From Pseudevernia furfuracea (lineage: Eukaryota > Ascomycota > Lecanoromycetes > Lecanorales > Parmeliaceae): a stretch of DNA of 64,000 nucleotides. A program made the translations under genes and the position numbers. Below the pieces are notes generated by a model. The model ran no database searches. It was given only the letters and a program-made list of their open reading frames with translations, and was not told where the DNA came from. This document shows, piece after piece, positions 12,501 to 23,342 of this stretch (position 1 is its first letter; each line of letters begins with the position of its first letter). The stretch is from contig JAIUPT010000028.1 in assembly GCA_022315425.1 (NCBI GenBank), forward strand, positions 1,054,001 through 1,118,000. Reading direction: 5' to 3'.

Positions 12501-14177
12501 ATGAACGAAGACGAGCGGATTTTAAAGCACGTCAAGGCCTTGTTAGCCATGAAGGCTGTCGAAGTTCAGGACGATGTAATGGGTCCCATACCCATTCCGA
12601 AATCGTATGAAGAGGCTATCAATGATCCCGTGTATGGCCGATATTGGCTCCATGCTGCAAAGGACGAGATTTCCCAATTGGAAGGCAATAATACCTATAT
12701 TGCCGAGATCCCACCAGAAGGGGCCAACATCGTCACATGCAAGTGGGTATTTTCTGTCAAATACAATGAGGATGATACAGTGCAGAGGTTCAAGGCGAGA
12801 CTGGTAGCGAGAGGATTCTCACAAATACATGGTATCGACTACGACGAGACATTTGCTCCCACTGTACGAATGGACACTCTACGTGCTGTGCTTGCATTGG
12901 TAGCTATCAAGGATTTAGAGACTGGACAAGTTGATGTCAACAATGCCTTCACCGAGTCAACACTGAAGCACCTCATATACATGAATGCACCTCCCGGGGT
13001 GGTTGTCAACCAGGGGGAGTACCTGAAGTTGCTTCAGAGTCTATACGGTCTCAAACAAGCAGCCCACGACTGGTACTTTACATGCAATGCGGAGCTAATC
13101 AAACTTGGATTCGTGTCATCGGAATCGGACCCCTGCATGTATATCCACAAAGACAGGCAACTGATCGTTCTCGTCTATGTAGATGACATCACCATCGTTT
13201 CGCCATTCAAAGACCAAGTGCAATGGTTCAAGACTCAATTCGCCAAAGCGTTCAAGATCAAGGATTTGGGGGAGTTGAAGAAGATACTTGGGATTGAAAT
13301 CGAAAGAGACCGAGCGAATAGAGTCATTCGATTGAGCCAAACCATGTATATCAGGAAGGTACTCCAAGGGCTGGACATGGAGGAGGACAAACATCGTGGC
13401 AAGACCGACATCCCACTTAATGGCTACGATGACATATCGCCAGCTGGTCCAGACGAACAGAAAATCGACAGTACCGACTACTCTCGAGTCATTGGGAAGC
13501 TCATGCATATGATGGTATACACGCGGCCTGATATTGCTTTCGCCCTCGGAAAGCTCAGTCAATTTATGAGCAATCCCGCTGTTCGCCATGGCCATGGGGT
13601 AAAAACGTTGCTGAGGTATTTGAGGTCCAATGCGGACATGCCTATTGTCTACCGAGGAGGCGATAAGGACACTGTACGCCTTGTTGACTACTCCGATGCA
13701 GACTATGCTGCTGACACAAGGGACCGAAAGTCGACGATGGGGCAGGTCTTTATGCTTGGTAGTGGTCCAATCTCATGGGCAAGTAGGAAACAACGATCAG
13801 TCTCTACATCGACAACAGAAGCGGAATACATGGCCCTTTCGGAGTGCTCAAGACAAGCTATTTGGCTGGCTGCCCTGTTCACGGAACTCGGCTACCCTGA
13901 AATCATTGGTCCCTGCAACAAGATGGGTGTCAATGCTATAGACAACCCTGAAGCTATACTGGAACTCAAAGGGGATAACAATGGTGCTATTGCTCTGGTC
14001 AAGAACCGTCAAGTCAGCGAGAGATCTAAGCACATTGACATCGCCTATCACTACATCCGGGACCTTCAGAAGCTTGGAAAGATCAATGTCAGCTATGTGC
14101 CTACGAACGACATGAAGGCCGACGGCCTTACGAAACCACTGGCTAAGCAGAAGTTCCAGCGTTTTTGGAACTCATAG
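9600..14177 (+). CDS. Copia gag-pol polyprotein
   Basis: The frame encodes 1525 residues from the ATG at 9600; the open frame extends back to 9525 only through a GTG. Gag occupies roughly residues 1-265, starting with MEDSYKPNKILILSSTNYEK and ending in a CCHC knuckle CFICDDEDHLFQEC (from 250). Protease has the DTGASSH active site (Asp 339). The integrase core has Asp 580, Asp 642 and Glu 677 (HQNGVAER motif), preceded by the HH-CC type segment HRRFAHLN...CSACAVGK. A Pro-rich linker with TPAVSTPAAS repeats follows. Reverse transcriptase shows RLVARGFSQ, VDVNNAF and YVDD (1193-1196). RNase H has YSDADYAADTRDRKSTMG and STTEAEYMAL. No frameshift separates gag from pol, as in copia. All catalytic residues I can check are present, so the product looks functional. 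Confidence 0.97.
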   Translation: MEDSYKPNKILILSSTNYEKWFALTKAKLQAKGGTYIIKQTRYQHLQLHPEDRAEFDKLDGLAKEIILLGTDQVDLTLIIDKATAKDQWDALLAKYKDSRKQVVTTKQKEFVNYEKKKGQSVQDAWAALHKIRNDIIAIKPSLAEAYDTEELLYRLYDCLPTEYSTTVAVLKSNEEKDENKALRILQEMEDTLRDHHETGMYARRPPNSRQRSAPQPTTSKANRSPLPRSTNRSPEPQHGRTSLRKLRRCFICDDEDHLFQECDAFEKIKEVVRVLKNKKAAKKKVSFARDLDSKGKRPQKAYEAESDTSDTSTDEDEEIAHITQEAASKLEPSTWIADTGASSHMTDKSNLFSGPLTRMRRRTIKVGGGELHTDQMGTIVLRSRKGRPIDIKRVYYVPGLGANLLSCRRLCMLGLKGRFDIDSIYLHVNGKDMLKANHKEGVYVLTWISSKFPIGPPLSSLRHQAFPTIEQPVASTPEVIEQPVATAPEVEDVDKDMTDIEEGPHQAQTAKDYFLMHRRFAHLNSNIIAKLHEVTTHPPVRRPKHRTPCSACAVGKMKKKINRVVTPRKENVLDLVSIDACGPLPKSLVGNTTFLEIVDNHSRKIWTICTKDRKSIPAELDTWKTTVELQTGRKLKAIRLDNAPELLSIVRDWVKKYGLILQDTEPYTSHQNGVAERSIQTTENSIRAMVEDSGLPLEFWDEAAMTNAYLRNRIATGPLIDGKPTSPEQVYTGVLPSIDHVKVWGCKCVSYVSPDSHPPGTRRDKLMPRGREAVLMGFDTETTKQYRIYAPDLGRCIKASTVTFFEDVKGSEIDLKLRVATPNELKTRSPMGRPKKTASPESVVNSVPAVSTPAVSTPAASTPAASTPAASTPLANSVPVLPAPVVDSTPAIDSHTAVPEVPIELPVQAPKPPPKPPPEPPVQTPKPPPYLPSPPISTSVSTPPRLNTSAASIPWLPALKRKRDNEMNEDERILKHVKALLAMKAVEVQDDVMGPIPIPKSYEEAINDPVYGRYWLHAAKDEISQLEGNNTYIAEIPPEGANIVTCKWVFSVKYNEDDTVQRFKARLVARGFSQIHGIDYDETFAPTVRMDTLRAVLALVAIKDLETGQVDVNNAFTESTLKHLIYMNAPPGVVVNQGEYLKLLQSLYGLKQAAHDWYFTCNAELIKLGFVSSESDPCMYIHKDRQLIVLVYVDDITIVSPFKDQVQWFKTQFAKAFKIKDLGELKKILGIEIERDRANRVIRLSQTMYIRKVLQGLDMEEDKHRGKTDIPLNGYDDISPAGPDEQKIDSTDYSRVIGKLMHMMVYTRPDIAFALGKLSQFMSNPAVRHGHGVKTLLRYLRSNADMPIVYRGGDKDTVRLVDYSDADYAADTRDRKSTMGQVFMLGSGPISWASRKQRSVSTSTTEAEYMALSECSRQAIWLAALFTELGYPEIIGPCNKMGVNAIDNPEAILELKGDNNGAIALVKNRQVSERSKHIDIAYHYIRDLQKLGKINVSYVPTNDMKADGLTKPLAKQKFQRFWNS

Positions 14178-14955
14178 GCATGAGGGAATCCACATCCTCC
14201 TGACCAGCATGCGGTTCGGCTAAACCTCGGTTTTGTCGTTTTTGGGCTACTTCTTCGGCTTTCTATCCCTTCTACTGCTTCCGCCCAGCTAAGTCCTTGC
14301 ATGGACTCTCACCACAGCCCTCAGCTACATTCAGTTCTATGCTTACATTGTACAGTCGTCCTTCATGTATGCTACATTGAAAAGAGGTGGAATCACGGTC
14401 AGGTCCCTCCAACACCCACCTTCCTCGTCCTCACTACCTTCGTCCTCACCTCCTTCCTCCTCAACGACCAACGCTTCTGGGCAAGTCTCGCGTGCAAAGA
14501 TCTGTCAATAAGTCGCAAGAAGACCTGTTTCTGGCACTGTCCAGCGGTCTATTGTGCCATGTCCAGGGAGTACAGTCATAGAGCTCCACTGTCATGATTC
14601 GGGAATGAGAGAAATTTTCTTCTTATGCCCCAGGACCAGAGGTTCTGCCCAAAATTTGAATCTTGCACGTGAGACTAGTCACGCGACTGAGGACTACGTC
14701 TACTTCAAATGAGTCTACATGGCTATGCAAGACGATTCGGCTGATTGTGGTGTCTAATCAGGGGGAGTGGTGGTGGCCTCAATTGGAATGCATTACGTTG
14801 GATTTGCTTGGAGGATCAGAACACCACAACCACACGACCATTTCGCTTCGGCCCTTTCTTCGCTTCGTCTTTGACGTCATGCTAGACATCGACTGTGACG
14901 AATATATCGATATTGTTGTTGTCTTGACTGTGGGTAGGATCAGCCTGAGGGGGAG
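14178..14955 (+). other. Long 3' non-coding region of the copia element
   Basis: 778 bp separate the gag-pol stop from the right LTR. Open frames here are short and unlike known retroelement proteins. A purine-rich tract recurs at about 14758-14772 (CAGGGGGAGTGGTGG). Such a length is unusual for copia elements, and the stretch may carry cis signals or an acquired fragment. Confidence 0.6.
14944..14955 (+). other. Polypurine tract
   Basis: CCTGAGGGGGAG directly abuts the TG of the right LTR, the position and composition expected for the plus-strand primer. Confidence 0.8.
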
Positions 14956-15088
14956 TGTTGAAAACCATGGCAGTCAGCCCTACCTGGACTAGTGGCTTGG
15001 CACTAGTGTGACACCTACTCTCCTGTAGATACTACCTATAGGTCTTCAGTCTAGCCAATACAGTCAATAGTACCCATATTATTCAACA
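14956..15088 (+). repeat. 3' LTR
   Basis: 133 bp, read as identical to the left LTR, followed by the CATAT target-site copy at 15089-15093. Confidence 0.96.
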
Positions 15089-15093
15089 CATAT

Positions 15094-15701
15094 ATAATAA
15101 ATTAGAGTAGGGCTGAGCTAAACTACCTTAAATTTGTATGTGCAGCCCTCATCAAGAATTTGATCTTACACTTTGAATAACTTTTTATCATCCTATTACT
15201 TTTTTAATATTTTTGTTCTTCAATTGTGAAGACTCTTTTGCTCTATTCAGGGAACCAAAATTTCTCAGATCCGGTTCTATAGTTATTAACGAATTCTAAG
15301 TTGAAACATTTTCACCTTTGAGAGACCTCGAAACTAACCTCCTCGGGGGATGCGCGGCCCCGAAATCAACCCCGGAAATCCTCAGAATCGAAATCAATCC
15401 TTCACCGTGAAATCCGTTTCACGATTTCAATTCGCGGGCCTATACTTGTTACTTTATACTTTCTTCCACTTTCCAGATCTCATCTGTTCTGTTGATTAAA
15501 CTGCCATCAGGACACGTATCAGGCCATTTCGCTGTAGCCTGTAGCCTGTAGCTTGGTCCAGGTAGAGTACCACGGCTGCAGCCTTGTGCTGCTCTTATAC
15601 CTGACTGCGTAATTGAGCAAAGGAAATTCTCTCGTTCTGATTAACTAGTGACGTCTGTAAATTACTTTTCTCTCCTTTTCTGAAAAGATATATTTGCAGT
15701 G
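15094..15701. other. AT-rich intergenic right flank of retrotransposon
   Basis: AT-rich with short homopolymer runs; an AGGGCTG/CAGCCCT inverted pair brackets 15109-15149. No gene is supported. The 3' part is presumably the promoter and leader of the F-box gene. Confidence 0.5.
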
Positions 15702-18088
15702 ATGCGGGCCCGGGGAATCCACCCCCCTGTGGCGCAGAACAGGGCGAGGTGTTTCGAGCGAAGAGGCCCCGAATCCGATTTCTCTCCCTTAGTCGACGCT
15801 TTTCACCCTTCCTTTCCAGCCTCGGTAGAGGTCTACATTTCACAGCCGTATGATCTGAGCAGGGAAGACCCAACGCATAAGCAATCCGGTAATGCTACCA
15901 ATTGCCTGGACGGTTGCCTCTGTCTGAATAACGCCTCAGTGAAAGGATACTCTGCTGATAATGACTGCGCAAGCGATACCCATCCCTATCACGCAGATAG
16001 CCACCGGGATAACCCACTGCTCGGCACCAGTGGTCCTTTATTCAAATTACCTGCGGAACTATCAGACTTGATACTGTCATACCTGTCACCGGCAGCGCTC
16101 GATGCTGCTAGGCAGACGTGCAAGCATTACCGGACCAGCATTTTGTCCAACACTTGGGTATTATCCTCAGTACTTGGCGTAAAAGAGAAAAGGTCGCCAT
16201 CGGATGGATCGCTAAGTGATCAACTTAGCCATCGAGATCTCCTGAAGCAGTTGGACTGTGACAGCGATCTACCCTCGACTTCCCAGCTCCCAGACGCCTG
16301 GCGTACGCGCTTCCGAACGCGAAATCTAGAGTTTTTAGTACCATCATCATCTTCGACACTGACAAGGCCCGCTTTGGTTGCTGCTGCGAGGGCGGGAACT
16401 CAAAACGGGTTTCTAGCTTTCCAGCTACAAGATTCAGCCCACAGTACAAGAAATCGCTTGCAAAGTACCTTGGTCATCTACCGCTTTGATTCGGCTGAAC
16501 TTCCATGGTACGCTGGTACCGTTCACGATGTTGAAGGCCTGGGCGAACTCCGCATTACAGGTGTAACAGAAATCAGACGCCACGCTGAGTGGGTGCTCAA
16601 GATAGAGATCGGCGATACTACTGGGCTCTACTCGCTGACTACTCGCGAAGCCTTTTCGAAGTCCGGTTCCCGTTTCTCGTTGAAAACCGTGGAGTCTTTG
16701 GAAGAAGAATTTGGCTTATCAAATGATAAATCTGCAATCCAAGGATTCAACAGGCCTCCTGGACCTCTCCCGATTGGTGACCACTCTTGGAATGTCTTAG
16801 CACCTTTTCCGCCAAATGGAGGAGTAAGTGCATTATGCTTTTCCCGTTTAAACTCTTGTACTACGATGCTAATCTGGTACAGCTTCGCCATGTCTGTTTC
16901 TCAGAAGGGTTCCGCAAACACACAGAGCCTCGATTCCTGGCCGAGCAGAAGGAAACCGGCGATATACAAGTCATAATCAAAGTCGACCCCTCCGAAAAGC
17001 CGACTCAACACGGCAATCCCGACTTCGCAGGCACCGCACTTCTGGCCCGCCCTCGACCGAAGTCGGTCTACAAAAATGTTGCCGTCGCACCAGCCATCAT
17101 CAAAGACGGGAGTATTCGAGCCGCAATCATTTGGCAGACGACAGACTTGGAGAACCCAATATCCGAGCTTTACATATACGATATCCCAGAAGCGATGTAC
17201 TATGAACCATGTAGATCATATAACCAGAATACCTCGGAAAACATATCTGTTGCTGCGGAAGACCTCAGTGAAGGGGCAATTCCGCCACCTTGCCGCCTTG
17301 TCCAAGGGAAGCGGGTCACGTCCCTGGACCAGCACATGGGCGGCACGCACCCATCTAGTCCGCTCTACCAGCTTGCATCCCCCAAAGAGATCGCAATGGG
17401 CGGCCTTCAGTTTCCCCACACGACTGAAAACCAGGAGACCTTTCCACGAAATGTCCAATACCAGAAGTGCTTTGTCTGGGGTCCAGCCACTTCTCAAAGG
17501 GAGCACACCCAAATATCATTCCAGGTCTTCGACTTCAGCTTCGCAGATCCGCAACGCTTGCGCTCACTCACCATCTACGGCGTAGGGGCCGGGCAGCGAC
17601 GGGGTGAAAACCATCACAATATAGAGCTCAATTCCCTTCATTGCGCATGCGCGTTGCACGACGATGGCTTCCGGATCGTCCTTCCTGACGTTACCGTCGT
17701 CGCGGCTTCCAGGCCCGCCATAAGGCGCGAGAATACGGGCGAAATAGCTTCGTCTTGGCTCCACAGCCCGAAGGACAGCTTGTCGCTCAACGGATTCGCA
17801 CGGTCCTTTTGGCCGTGGATGTCGACGTCAGCTCAGGATGGTGCGCAAAACGTAGGTAGCATCTCGCGCAATGATTCATTGGCACGGCGGGCGGCGCTCG
17901 AAAGACGGCAGGAGTGGCTGAGGGGACGTATCGTAGGCATGAAAAAGGTGGGACTGACGGATTTTGAGATTGCGGAAATCTGGAATATGAGTGCGTGGAC
18001 GCAGTATGGGCAGGTGAGGAAGCCGGAGGGATGGCAGGAATTGGGGAAGGTCAAGGAGAGTGTGTATGATGATTTGATGGTAGCATAG
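15702..18088 (+). CDS. F-box protein
   Basis: Exons 15702-16823 and 16883-18088 give 775 residues; the 59-bp intron begins GTAAGT, has a CTAAT branch and ends TACAG, phase 0. An F-box lies at about residues 114-160 (LFKLPAELSDLILSYLSP, then CKHYR), the site that binds Skp1 in SCF ubiquitin ligases. The remaining 600 residues have no repeat I recognise (no WD40, LRR or Kelch pattern), so the substrate is unknown. The C-terminus is well formed with a charged helix (SLARRAALERRQEWLRGR) and the motif LTDFEIAEIWNMSAW, typical of fungal relatives. The ATG at 15702 follows TTTGCAGTG, so an upstream exon joined at 15699 is possible. Its stop lies 43 bp from the stop of the convergent minus-strand gene. 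Confidence 0.82.
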
Positions 18089-18131
18089 GTAGGTAATGTT
18101 CGAGTAATTTGAAAGGTTTATCGCATATGTC

Positions 18132-19389
18132 CTATCCCTGGTATAACGCCTTCGCATCCTTACCTCGCTTCCACAGTTCCAAACCCTGTGCCATAACACC
18201 CTCGAGGATGTTCCCTGACTTCCACAACCCTAAACCCCGTGCCATAATACCATCGAGGACATTACCTGACTTCCACAACCCTGAACCCCGCGCCCATGCC
18301 ATAATCCCCTCGAGGCCATTGCCCGACTTCCACACCCCCAAACCCCTTACCACAACACCATCACCATCGAGCACCAACCTCTTAACCCATACTCCCACCA
18401 AATGCAAAAATCTTGTCAAGGCCGCAACACCCCTCCACTTCCAATTCTTCACCACCATCAGGGCCCATTTCCCCAAAGGCGACAGGCGATGCCGCCAATA
18501 GAGCGCCGCGCCCAGGGAACCGAGGAGGAGTAGGGGGATTGAATCTGCGAGGACGAATGGCTCTGGCGAGGGTGCTTGGGAGGGGGGATCGTGGTGCTGG
18601 TGGCTGTGGTGGGGTGGTGCGCTGGATGGAGGATCGTGGGGTACTAGAGGTCGTGCTCTGGATGGAGGATCGTGGGGTACTAGAGGTCGTGCTCTGGATG
18701 GTGGATTGTAGGGTGGCAGGGGTGCGCGTGTATTACGCTGAGGAGCGCTATCTGGATAGGGATGTGGGGATGCGGTGGAGATGATCGGGCTGTGACAGGG
18801 TGTCGAGGGCGTTTGTGGTATTGCATGTTGGATTGTCCGCAAGGGCATTTGCGGAGTAGGAGGGTCGCACTTGATATGTGCTGCTAGTATATCGTAAGAG
18901 CTTTGTTTGAGTTTGCATTTTCTACGGGGGCGACGGTGCGGATCCAAGGACGCTACGTTTAGGATGGCTTTGACCTGTGTGTTGATGTAAGATTTCTTGA
19001 GGAGCTCAACGTTATTGTCGAGGTACAAGAGAATGCCAGTATCAGGGTGAGCAGCGCTGGGATAAATTGGTAGATATTGAGTGCGTAGATGTAGATAGCG
19101 GTTTCCGGGAAATTTCTCCGCAAGGCTTTGGCCTTTGAAGGAAGTGAGCTGATATATTAGCTGAGAGTTGTACAAGGTGACTGCGAAGACTTTGGATCAG
19201 AGTGCTCACAATGAATACGGTAGCCTTTCCCTGGACGAGATTGGTAGACAGGACCACGACAGGATGATCGAAGCACCCGTGACCAATGTGTACGTCCATG
19301 AGAAGATCATCATCAATCTCATCCTTCTTTGGCAGCCACAGGATGCAGCCTGGCTGGAGCTCATGATTCTGAGGAGTTGTCCGAGGCAT
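18132..19389 (-). CDS. Fungal hypothetical protein with C-terminal membrane helix and repeat tail
   Basis: Exons 19389-19210 and 19148-18132 give 398 residues; the 61-bp intron begins GTGAGC and ends ATATCAG, phase 0. The start MPRTTPQNHELQPGCILWLP was chosen because relatives of this fungal family begin this way; an upstream ATG at 19560 in the same frame would add 57 residues. The N-terminal 120 residues form a compact domain (CFDHPVVVLS, NRYLHLRTQYLPIYP, LKKSYINTQ). A Pro-rich linker with a tandem PPSRARPLVPHD repeat follows, then a hydrophobic helix (SIPLLLLGSLGAALYW). The tail has three to four GLWKSGNxLxGIMA repeats, seen in DNA as 45-54 bp units at about 18170-18345. Function unknown. 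Confidence 0.75.
18170..18345. repeat. Minisatellite in coding sequence, 45-54 bp units
   Basis: Four imperfect copies of a unit containing GACTTCCACAACCCTAAACC and CGTGCCATAATACC; they encode the C-terminal GLWKSGN repeats of the minus-strand gene. Confidence 0.75.
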
Positions 19390-20888
19390 TATGTCCTGAT
19401 CATCAAGTATTGCATCCAGATGAAGATGGAGGCAGAAAGATTGATGTGTTCGTGGCCCCGCTTTCTGCCCTACAAGGCTATAGCCAGTCATCATTATGCT
19501 GATTGGTCCTAAGAGAATGTAGCAAAAGTCATGCATGGAAGGACGGGAGGCGGCTATCAAGACGGAATTGTTGCAAAGTGATTTTCATACCTTAGGCGTG
19601 AGGCCACAAAATTTGATGATATGTACGGAGTGTTTCTAAAATGACTATTATTTTACTTATAAGAGGTCAGAGATAGGAAGAGCCGAGTCTTTCTGACCAA
19701 TAATCACAAGAGTATCCATGAATGGAAAGAATGAAGCTCTTACATGCCACCTGTCAAGACTTCCATTTCAGGAGAAGTTCGTGACAATTGTCACATTTTT
19801 CAGGCAGCACGCCTGAGTTTGAGGATCGACGTCAATAGTTTTCCTTAGCCCTCTGTGCCTGGCTTTTGCTCCATTCTCTTACACAACAGCCCCCAGCCTT
19901 GCTTATGTGAGATATTCCCATATGGTAGAGCTGTTCTTTGGCCGGACAACTCGGGAGCGCTTGATGGAGAATACCACGTTGCTGTAGACATTGTTGCAAG
20001 ACTTCAAGCTGGCTCAAAGAAATTGTAAGATAATGGCAAAAGCTCCCCGGGGAGTTCGCTTTGCTTTCGTATCAGCCTCGACCGAGAATGTGCTCTGGGT
20101 CATGGTCGTCTGTATGAAAGAAGATGATGCCAAAACGGGCTGACCATCCATCTGGCGTCGAACACTGGAGACCTGTCGCATATCACGCAAAGCTTCAATG
20201 GCATCACACGGACGCTAGAACACGTTGAGGTGTAGGGCTAAACTTGCTTTGCGGACAGGATCCTAGGCCCGTCAAATCGTCATGCTGGACGAACCTTATC
20301 CCTGAGATCCAGCCGAACTCAATCTGCCGCGATAAAATCGCGAAAGCATATATCGAAACGGCTTGGCGGTTGGCACTACATTAGGTACTCACCCGAACGG
20401 CACACCGTACATGGATGTCCTCGTAGCTATTGTTACGTCTATATGGGAATCCATGAATCTCCAACATCATGCCTTTGCCGTTTAAACAATCGATCAAGCA
20501 TATTGGTCCAGATCGCTGGCATGTTGGATCATTGGTGTTTGAGCGCATCAAAAACATGCCGTCTGAGGATGCAATTGCGGCCTGGGCAGAGGATGATTGC
20601 ACCTACATTCTGCGAATGCTAAAGGGCGGCGACATCGCCTCGCCACCCTTTACGGAGGCTTCAGATGGCAGATGCAGTACAAGTGGTGTGCGAAGGAGGA
20701 ACCTGATCGGTGGTCTGGACAATTGGCAGACAGGTCTTCTGCAAAGTAAAAGAATGGGTCGATTTGGTAGATAAAAATATATTGCGGGGGCTGGGCGGAT
20801 TTCGGTTAAAAATTTGGATGAAAACCTTGCCGCACTGTAATATTTATATTATTAGGCACTACAATCTTCATCGAAGTCTCGAAAACTA
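19390..20888. other. Intergenic, no supported gene
   Basis: A plus-strand open frame of 101 codons at 20469-20774 has no recognisable domain and I do not call it. The left part is probably the 5' region of the 18.1-19.4 kb gene. Confidence 0.45.
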
Positions 20889-20971
20889 GGTTTTGTAGTG
20901 TAGTGGTTATCACGCCGGATTTTGATTTAGTCAATATTCCGGCAACCCCAGTTCGAATCTGGGCAAGACCT
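20889..20971 (+). tRNA. tRNA-Gln (TTG) with 11-nt intron
   Basis: Acceptor stem GGTTTTG pairs with CAAGACC, discriminator T. The D arm TAGTGTAGTGGTTATCAC is intact. The anticodon stem CCGGA/TCCGG encloses TTTTGA, then an insert TTTAGTCAATA placed one base 3' of the anticodon, the usual nuclear intron position, then T. The anticodon is TTG. The T arm is CCCAG-TTCGAAT-CTGGG. Mature length is 72 nt before CCA addition. A TTTTT run about 10 bases downstream would end polymerase III transcription. Confidence 0.93.
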
Positions 20972-21785
20972 CAACAAGTTTTTCTTTGGCTTTAGCACTT
21001 TTTTTTTGTCATTTGTTGATCGAGTCATAACCAGTTTTGCGGGTCGATCCGGAACACCAATCAACCACTAATTGTGAGTTTGCGAACATAAAATGAAATA
21101 AAATGGACCCCAGTAAGACATATTTAGAATTCCTAATGATACAAAATATCATCTCATGATACACAAAAACCGGCTTTGAAGCAAAATACGGCTCAGCGCT
21201 TGTAAGGTGCAAGCTGTTTTTCACTCCCGGCCTTTTCAGTGTGAAAAATCTCCCAAAGTGTTTCTAGCGGTGAATACCTTCTCGATGATACGTACGGTGA
21301 CGGTGTACAGCATCTTTATAGTTGAGCCGCCATATTTCTCCACCGTGATCTGGCTGGGGTTTGGTTTGGCATAAGACCGATCAGACGCCTGATCGTAGAC
21401 TCCAACTGAGATATTGTTCCATGGTCGAGAGCGTAGCCTTCATCGTTCATAGTTGCCCTGCCATCATTGGAACTCACTTCGTGATTTAGAACAATAGGCC
21501 TGGATACAGGCAATGAAAGTACAGGAGAGGCCCACTCCACACTTGGTACATTGATACACTCGTATGGTCGGTCAAATGTACGTAACACGTTGAAGCCAGT
21601 CCCCTTGGTCTGCCAAGACTGCAGTCGCTCTTGGCAAAATTGGCTTTTGAGCTTTGGCGCTAGAGACCCCTGTCACTTCCGAGGGACCTTTGTTTACATT
21701 TTGCGCAAACGCAGAACACTAAACACACCTGCAAACTTTGCTCCTCCATCACAAGCTCATAACACAAAGCTTTTATGCAACTCAA
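20972..21785. other. Intergenic, tRNA terminator and NUF2 promoter side
   Basis: Holds T-runs just after the tRNA and a T9 run near 21000. No gene is supported. Confidence 0.5.
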
Positions 21786-23342
21786 ATGGACTACAACAGC
21801 ACCCGTATGAGCCAGCAGTTCCGCTCCCAAAGCCAGCCAAACGGCGGTCGTGGGAAGCAACAACAAATTGACCCCGACGCTATGATGCGCCTGGTATGTC
21901 GCAATGCCTCCATGACTTCACTGCAGTTGCTAACGGTAGGATTCCAGCCCGACCGTGAAATTGCAGGATGCATCAGCGACATCGGCGTCCAATTCTCACA
22001 AGAGGATCTGCAAAAGCCCAACCCGCAGCAGATACAGAAGATCTTCGAATGGTTTGCGGAATTGCTTATGAATGCAACGCGGGAGACGGTAGAGCCGGCT
22101 ATGCGTGCTGCTGCGGAGGATATTTGCGGAGAACATATGGAGATCGTGCCGCCAGATACGAGGAATTTGATGGGATTTTACGTGTCGCTACGGAAATTGC
22201 TCGCTGAGGTACGACTGCGGAGTGGATACTGTATATGCAATGGAGCTAACAGATACGCAGTGCGGCATTACAGACTTCTCCTTCAATGACCTCCTCAAAC
22301 CTACACACGACCGCCTCGTCAAGATCTTCTCCTACATCATCAATTTCGTCCGTTTCCGAGAGTCGCAGACCGCTACTATCGACGAGCACTTTAATAAAGC
22401 CGAAAGGACTAAATCCCGCATTGAGACGCTCTATTTGGAGAATCAAGACATGGAGTCACGGCTTGACGAGATGAGGCGGGAGCGCAAGTCAATGGACCAG
22501 CAGGTCAAGGAGAAAACGAAACGCAACGACGAGCTGAAGCAGCGGTTATTAGAGCTCAAGAAGGGCCAAGAGCGTGTAGCTGAACGGTTAGAAAGAGTTC
22601 GAGGCGAGAAGGGCAGGCTGACAGGCGTGCTGGAGGAGAAGACAGAGAGGTGTCTTGGCGTGAGGCAAGAGTCTGAGAAGCTACGACCATACGTGTTACA
22701 ATCGCCGGCCGCTCTACAAGCGAATCTGACGGAACTATCCGAGAACCTGGGACGGGACAGATCACAGATCGACTCACTAGAGAAGCGAAAAAGAGCCCTC
22801 CAAACCAGCACCGACACGTTCGGTGTAGTAACCAACGATGTCGTCTCTTGCACCAAGGTCCTCGAAGAAATTTCAAACGAGCTACACAAAGAAGATGAAG
22901 AAAACCTCAAGGCTGCAACACGACGAGACGCCCTCTCAGAACGTGGTAATAATGTGCGAGAAGTCGAGAGAACGGAAGCAGTGTTGCAGCGGCACCTGAA
23001 GAGATGGCTGGAGCGAACGGAGACGGTGAGGAATGGGAGCCGAGAAAAGGCGCAGTCGGCGAAAGAAAAGATGGAGGAGCTGCGGAGCGTACATCGCCGA
23101 CTTACTGAGGAGAGGGCAGATAAGGGACGGGAGATGGAGAAGAGAAGGGTCAGGATTGAGCAGACGGAGAAGAAGGTATGTTGAGAATCCAGGTAGTTTT
23201 GAGTGTATTTGCTAATCATATATTGCAGATGGCCGACCTAAAAGAGAACATCGAAAATGAGATCCATTCCGCTCACGACCAGTATCTGAAGATGGACTCG
23301 CATGTCAAGCTCTACATGAACGAAATCGAACATCTGATGTGA
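21786..23342 (+). CDS. NUF2: Kinetochore protein Nuf2
   Basis: Exons 21786-21893, 21948-22208, 22261-23175 and 23229-23342 give 465 residues, the usual length. All introns are 52-54 bp with GTATGT, GTACGA and GTATGT donors, all phase 0. The N-terminal calponin-homology-like domain is recognisable by MMRL-PDREIAGCISDIGVQF and KPNPQQIQKIFEWFAELLMN; the first intron sits inside this motif. CGITDFSFNDLLKPTHDRLVKI follows, and the rest is coiled coil rich in Glu, Lys and Arg to the C-terminus (YLKMDSHVKLYMNEIEHLM). Nuf2 pairs with Ndc80 and binds microtubules in the Ndc80 complex. Start at MDYNSTR; MSQQFRSQ seven codons later is an alternative. Confidence 0.95.

Larger units (their letters stand above)
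9264..15088 (+). mobile_element. Complete Ty1/copia LTR retrotransposon
   Basis: The element is 5825 bp, bounded by two 133-bp direct LTRs that I read as identical, each starting TGTTGAA and ending TTCAACA. The 5-bp direct repeat CATAT flanks it (9259-9263 and 15089-15093), the expected footprint of integrase. Inside lie, in order, a primer-binding site directly after the left LTR, a hairpin-rich leader, one gag-pol frame (9600-14177), an unusually long 3' non-coding part (14178-14955) and a purine tract before the right LTR. Integrase precedes reverse transcriptase, which places it in the copia rather than the gypsy group. Identical LTRs, a perfect target duplication and an unbroken frame indicate a recent, possibly still active insertion. 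Confidence 0.97.

Noticed and set aside
20469..20774. 101-codon plus-strand frame
   Set aside because: No domain, splice partner or family likeness; could be chance.
22443..23219. 258-codon minus-strand frame
   Set aside because: It is the antisense shadow of the NUF2 coiled coil; Ser/Leu/Arg-rich composition reflects the complement of Glu/Lys codons.
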